Shown: piece after piece, positions 62,901-64,000 of the stretch | Position numbering within the stretch: position 1 is the stretch's first letter | Layout: each line of letters opens with the position of its first letter | NCBI RefSeq assembly: GCF_022581195.2 | Contig: NC_061476.1 | Span: 746,501 to 810,500 of the forward strand | Length of the DNA stretch: 64,000 bases | Source of the DNA: Helicoverpa zea | Taxonomy: Eukaryota > Arthropoda > Insecta > Lepidoptera > Noctuidae | Direction of reading: 5' to 3' | Translations under genes and position numbers: made by a program | Notes under the pieces: model-generated | Database searches by the model: none | The model's input: only the letters and a program-made list of their open reading frames with translations | Told to the model about the DNA's origin: nothing

Positions 62901-63909
62901 GGTAATTCAAAACACAAGAGGGTCATTCGAGGTCATTGGATGGTTATTACAGCACATCTCTGGCCTGTAGATACAAAGCATACCAAAGATAATAAGCTGT
63001 AATAGAATACAGAGACATACGAACCAACCGACAAAAGCATCGCGGATGAAGGAGCAAACAAACCAAAACTTGGAAACATGCGCGACTCCTCGGACCTAGA
63101 AAACCGCCTAGGTCTTTCTCAGAATCTAAATTCTATCAAGGATGGGTTAGTTCCCAAAATTTGGTTGAGGATCCACATAGCCCAGGATTGAAGCTCAAGC
63201 TTTGGGGGTGGGATCAAGCCTTTACCTCCGTGCGGCGTGTCCTGAGAAAGACCTAAGAACCAATGGCAATGATGAGATCAGATGACATAGTAGCGTGGTC
63301 GATGATTGTGCTAGCGTCATGCGGGTCGAGAGTGCCTGTTTAGAAAATGTTTTAGTTTCTTTATTTAAGATTGTTTGTTTATAAGAAGTGGGAGCTAAGC
63401 AACGTTTTTTGGATGAACTTTTGAGATCCTATAATTTCTTCTCTAAGTATTTATTGTTGCCTATGAAAGTTGCTGTAAGATGGTATGATAAATGAGAATA
63501 TTTAAATCGTTTTAACTTACATGGATACCGAAATATCAACGCTTATGACAGTTCCTGAATAAAAGAGGTTTGGACATAAATTCAGTTATGATAAATTATT
63601 TCGTATTAGACAGGACAATATATTTCCCCAAAATGTTGTAGCAAAAAAACTGGTAGCTCTACCATTAGCACTTGCTTAGCACCAGCACTCCTCAGAATCC
63701 AAAATGATGAGCATGATATACCTCGAGCTCCAAAGTCAGAAAGAAACAAACGTTAATAGGCAAGTCAGCACAAGAGACCGCTGGTCCTGAGGTACGTACC
63801 GATGCTGCTGAGGCTGGAGTCCAGCCCGAGGAAGATCACGCTCAGGTACGTCAGCATACACCCTACGATGATCAGGTTGTTCAGGTGAGGAGATGACATT
63901 TTTATGTAC
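56989..63909 (-). CDS. GABA-B-R2: GABA-B receptor subunit 2, 3' part (20 exons)
   Basis: Class C G-protein-coupled receptor subunit, plasma membrane, Gi/o-coupling half of the GABA-B heterodimer. Exons: 63800..63909, 62275..62405, 62060..62182, 61869..61979, 61619..61747, 61419..61514, 60989..61174, 60462..60582, 59817..59910, 59518..59698, 59264..59428, 58974..59178, 58780..58881, 58593..58700, 58265..58343, 58123..58178, 57960..58045, 57792..57872, 57352..57667, 56989..57239 (TAG at 56989-56991). All phases join to one frame of 909 residues. The first six exons carry TM2 to TM7, with the TM3 and loop-2 cysteines (FPYICTARAW, NEYCQSERM) and the subunit-2-like FLAWETRHVSIPALND and TLCLVFVPK. 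The next exon holds a Glu/Arg-rich heptad region, the expected heterodimer coiled coil. After it comes a long Pro/Lys/Ser-rich cytoplasmic tail ending in a Cys- and hydrophobic-rich C-terminus. The ligand-binding domain and TM1 lie beyond the right edge. Assigned to R2, not R1, on the TM6/TM7 signatures. Confidence 0.93.
59941..60147 (+). mobile_element. Helitron-like (Lep1-type) short element, plus orientation
   Basis: Runs from ATACTAATATTATGAAGAGG, through (TTTG)n and TATTTTATCCCGG, to CCGCGGGAAAACGGCTAGT. This family is widespread in Lepidoptera and ends in CTAG(T) after a palindrome. Intronic in GABA-B-R2. Confidence 0.55.
60194..60395 (-). mobile_element. Helitron-like (Lep1-type) short element, minus orientation
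   Basis: Inverted relative to 59941..60147 and 46 bp from it, starting ACTAGCCTTTTTCCCGCGG and ending TATAATATTAGTATAG. The pair forms a ~450-bp inverted repeat in the GABA-B-R2 intron. Confidence 0.55.
62406..63799 (-). other. GABA-B-R2 intron between TM2 and TM3 exons
   Basis: No exon found. The 146-codon plus-strand frame at 62562 is low in complexity with no domain. Positions 63050..63260 are GC-richer and look like part of a dispersed repeat, but I cannot name it. Confidence 0.5.
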
Positions 63910-64000
63910 CTGAGGATATTTCAGAAGATTTCTGTAGTTAGTCAGTATATAAGTATCTACATGCTCTAACAGTGACGTAGCTTGGTTATGTGATTTGAGT

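Noticed and set aside
62562..63002. 146-codon open frame in a GABA-B-R2 intron
   Set aside because: Low-complexity Lys/Met/Asn-rich composition, no recognisable domain, opposite strand to the host gene.

Overview
The window reads as a lepidopteran (moth or butterfly) nuclear genome: AT-rich, with intron-split genes that have GT/AG borders and several short repeats of kinds common in Lepidoptera. Two host genes lie in the same orientation on the minus strand. The 3' part of a GABA-B receptor subunit 2 gene (56989..63909, 20 exons, 5' end outside the window) is followed 1.6 kb downstream by the 5' part of vinculin (coding exon 1 at 55374..55430, exon 11 at 24460..24569, 3' end missing). Intron 1 of vinculin is about 25 kb long. 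It holds several non-autonomous DNA transposons, a four-exon zeste-like Myb/SANT gene on the opposite strand, and a full-length 8.1-kb errantivirus (gypsy-type endogenous retrovirus) with 250-bp LTRs that look identical and a 4-bp target duplication.

The layout is dominated by a near-identical direct duplication. Positions 1..23997 match 27300..51333 almost base for base, including the same retrovirus at the same integration site with the same GTGC target duplication. The left copy stops inside the retroviral env gene at a run of exactly 100 N (23998..24097), and the sequence right of the N run returns to vinculin introns and exons. The simplest reading is that two overlapping contigs (haplotigs, or two assemblies of one locus) were scaffolded end to end. 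Vinculin exons 2 to 7 then appear twice out of order, and this is probably not a biological tandem duplication. The copies carry different one-base indels. Vinculin exons 3, 4 and 6 are broken only in the right copy (a noisy 2.2-kb patch at about 28.05..30.26 kb). Gag, pol and env are broken only in the left copy.

The most interesting biology is in the right-hand errantivirus. Gag ends on a textbook -1 frameshift heptamer (T TTA AAC, directly before the stop), followed after 8 nt by a perfect 6-bp GC-rich stem, and pol is open in the -1 frame from that point. The env ORF has no start codon of its own at its 5' end. It begins at a splice acceptor just after pol. A short Met-initiated hydrophobic leader 285 nt after the 5' LTR ends at a GTGAGT donor in exactly the phase needed to join it, so Env would be made from a spliced mRNA whose first exon supplies the start of the signal peptide.

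Positions 52050..55373 (rest of vinculin intron 1), 3920..7437 and 12490..16564 (with their right-hand copies) hold only repeat fragments and unrecognised AT-rich sequence. I see no tRNA, rRNA or CRISPR in the window.
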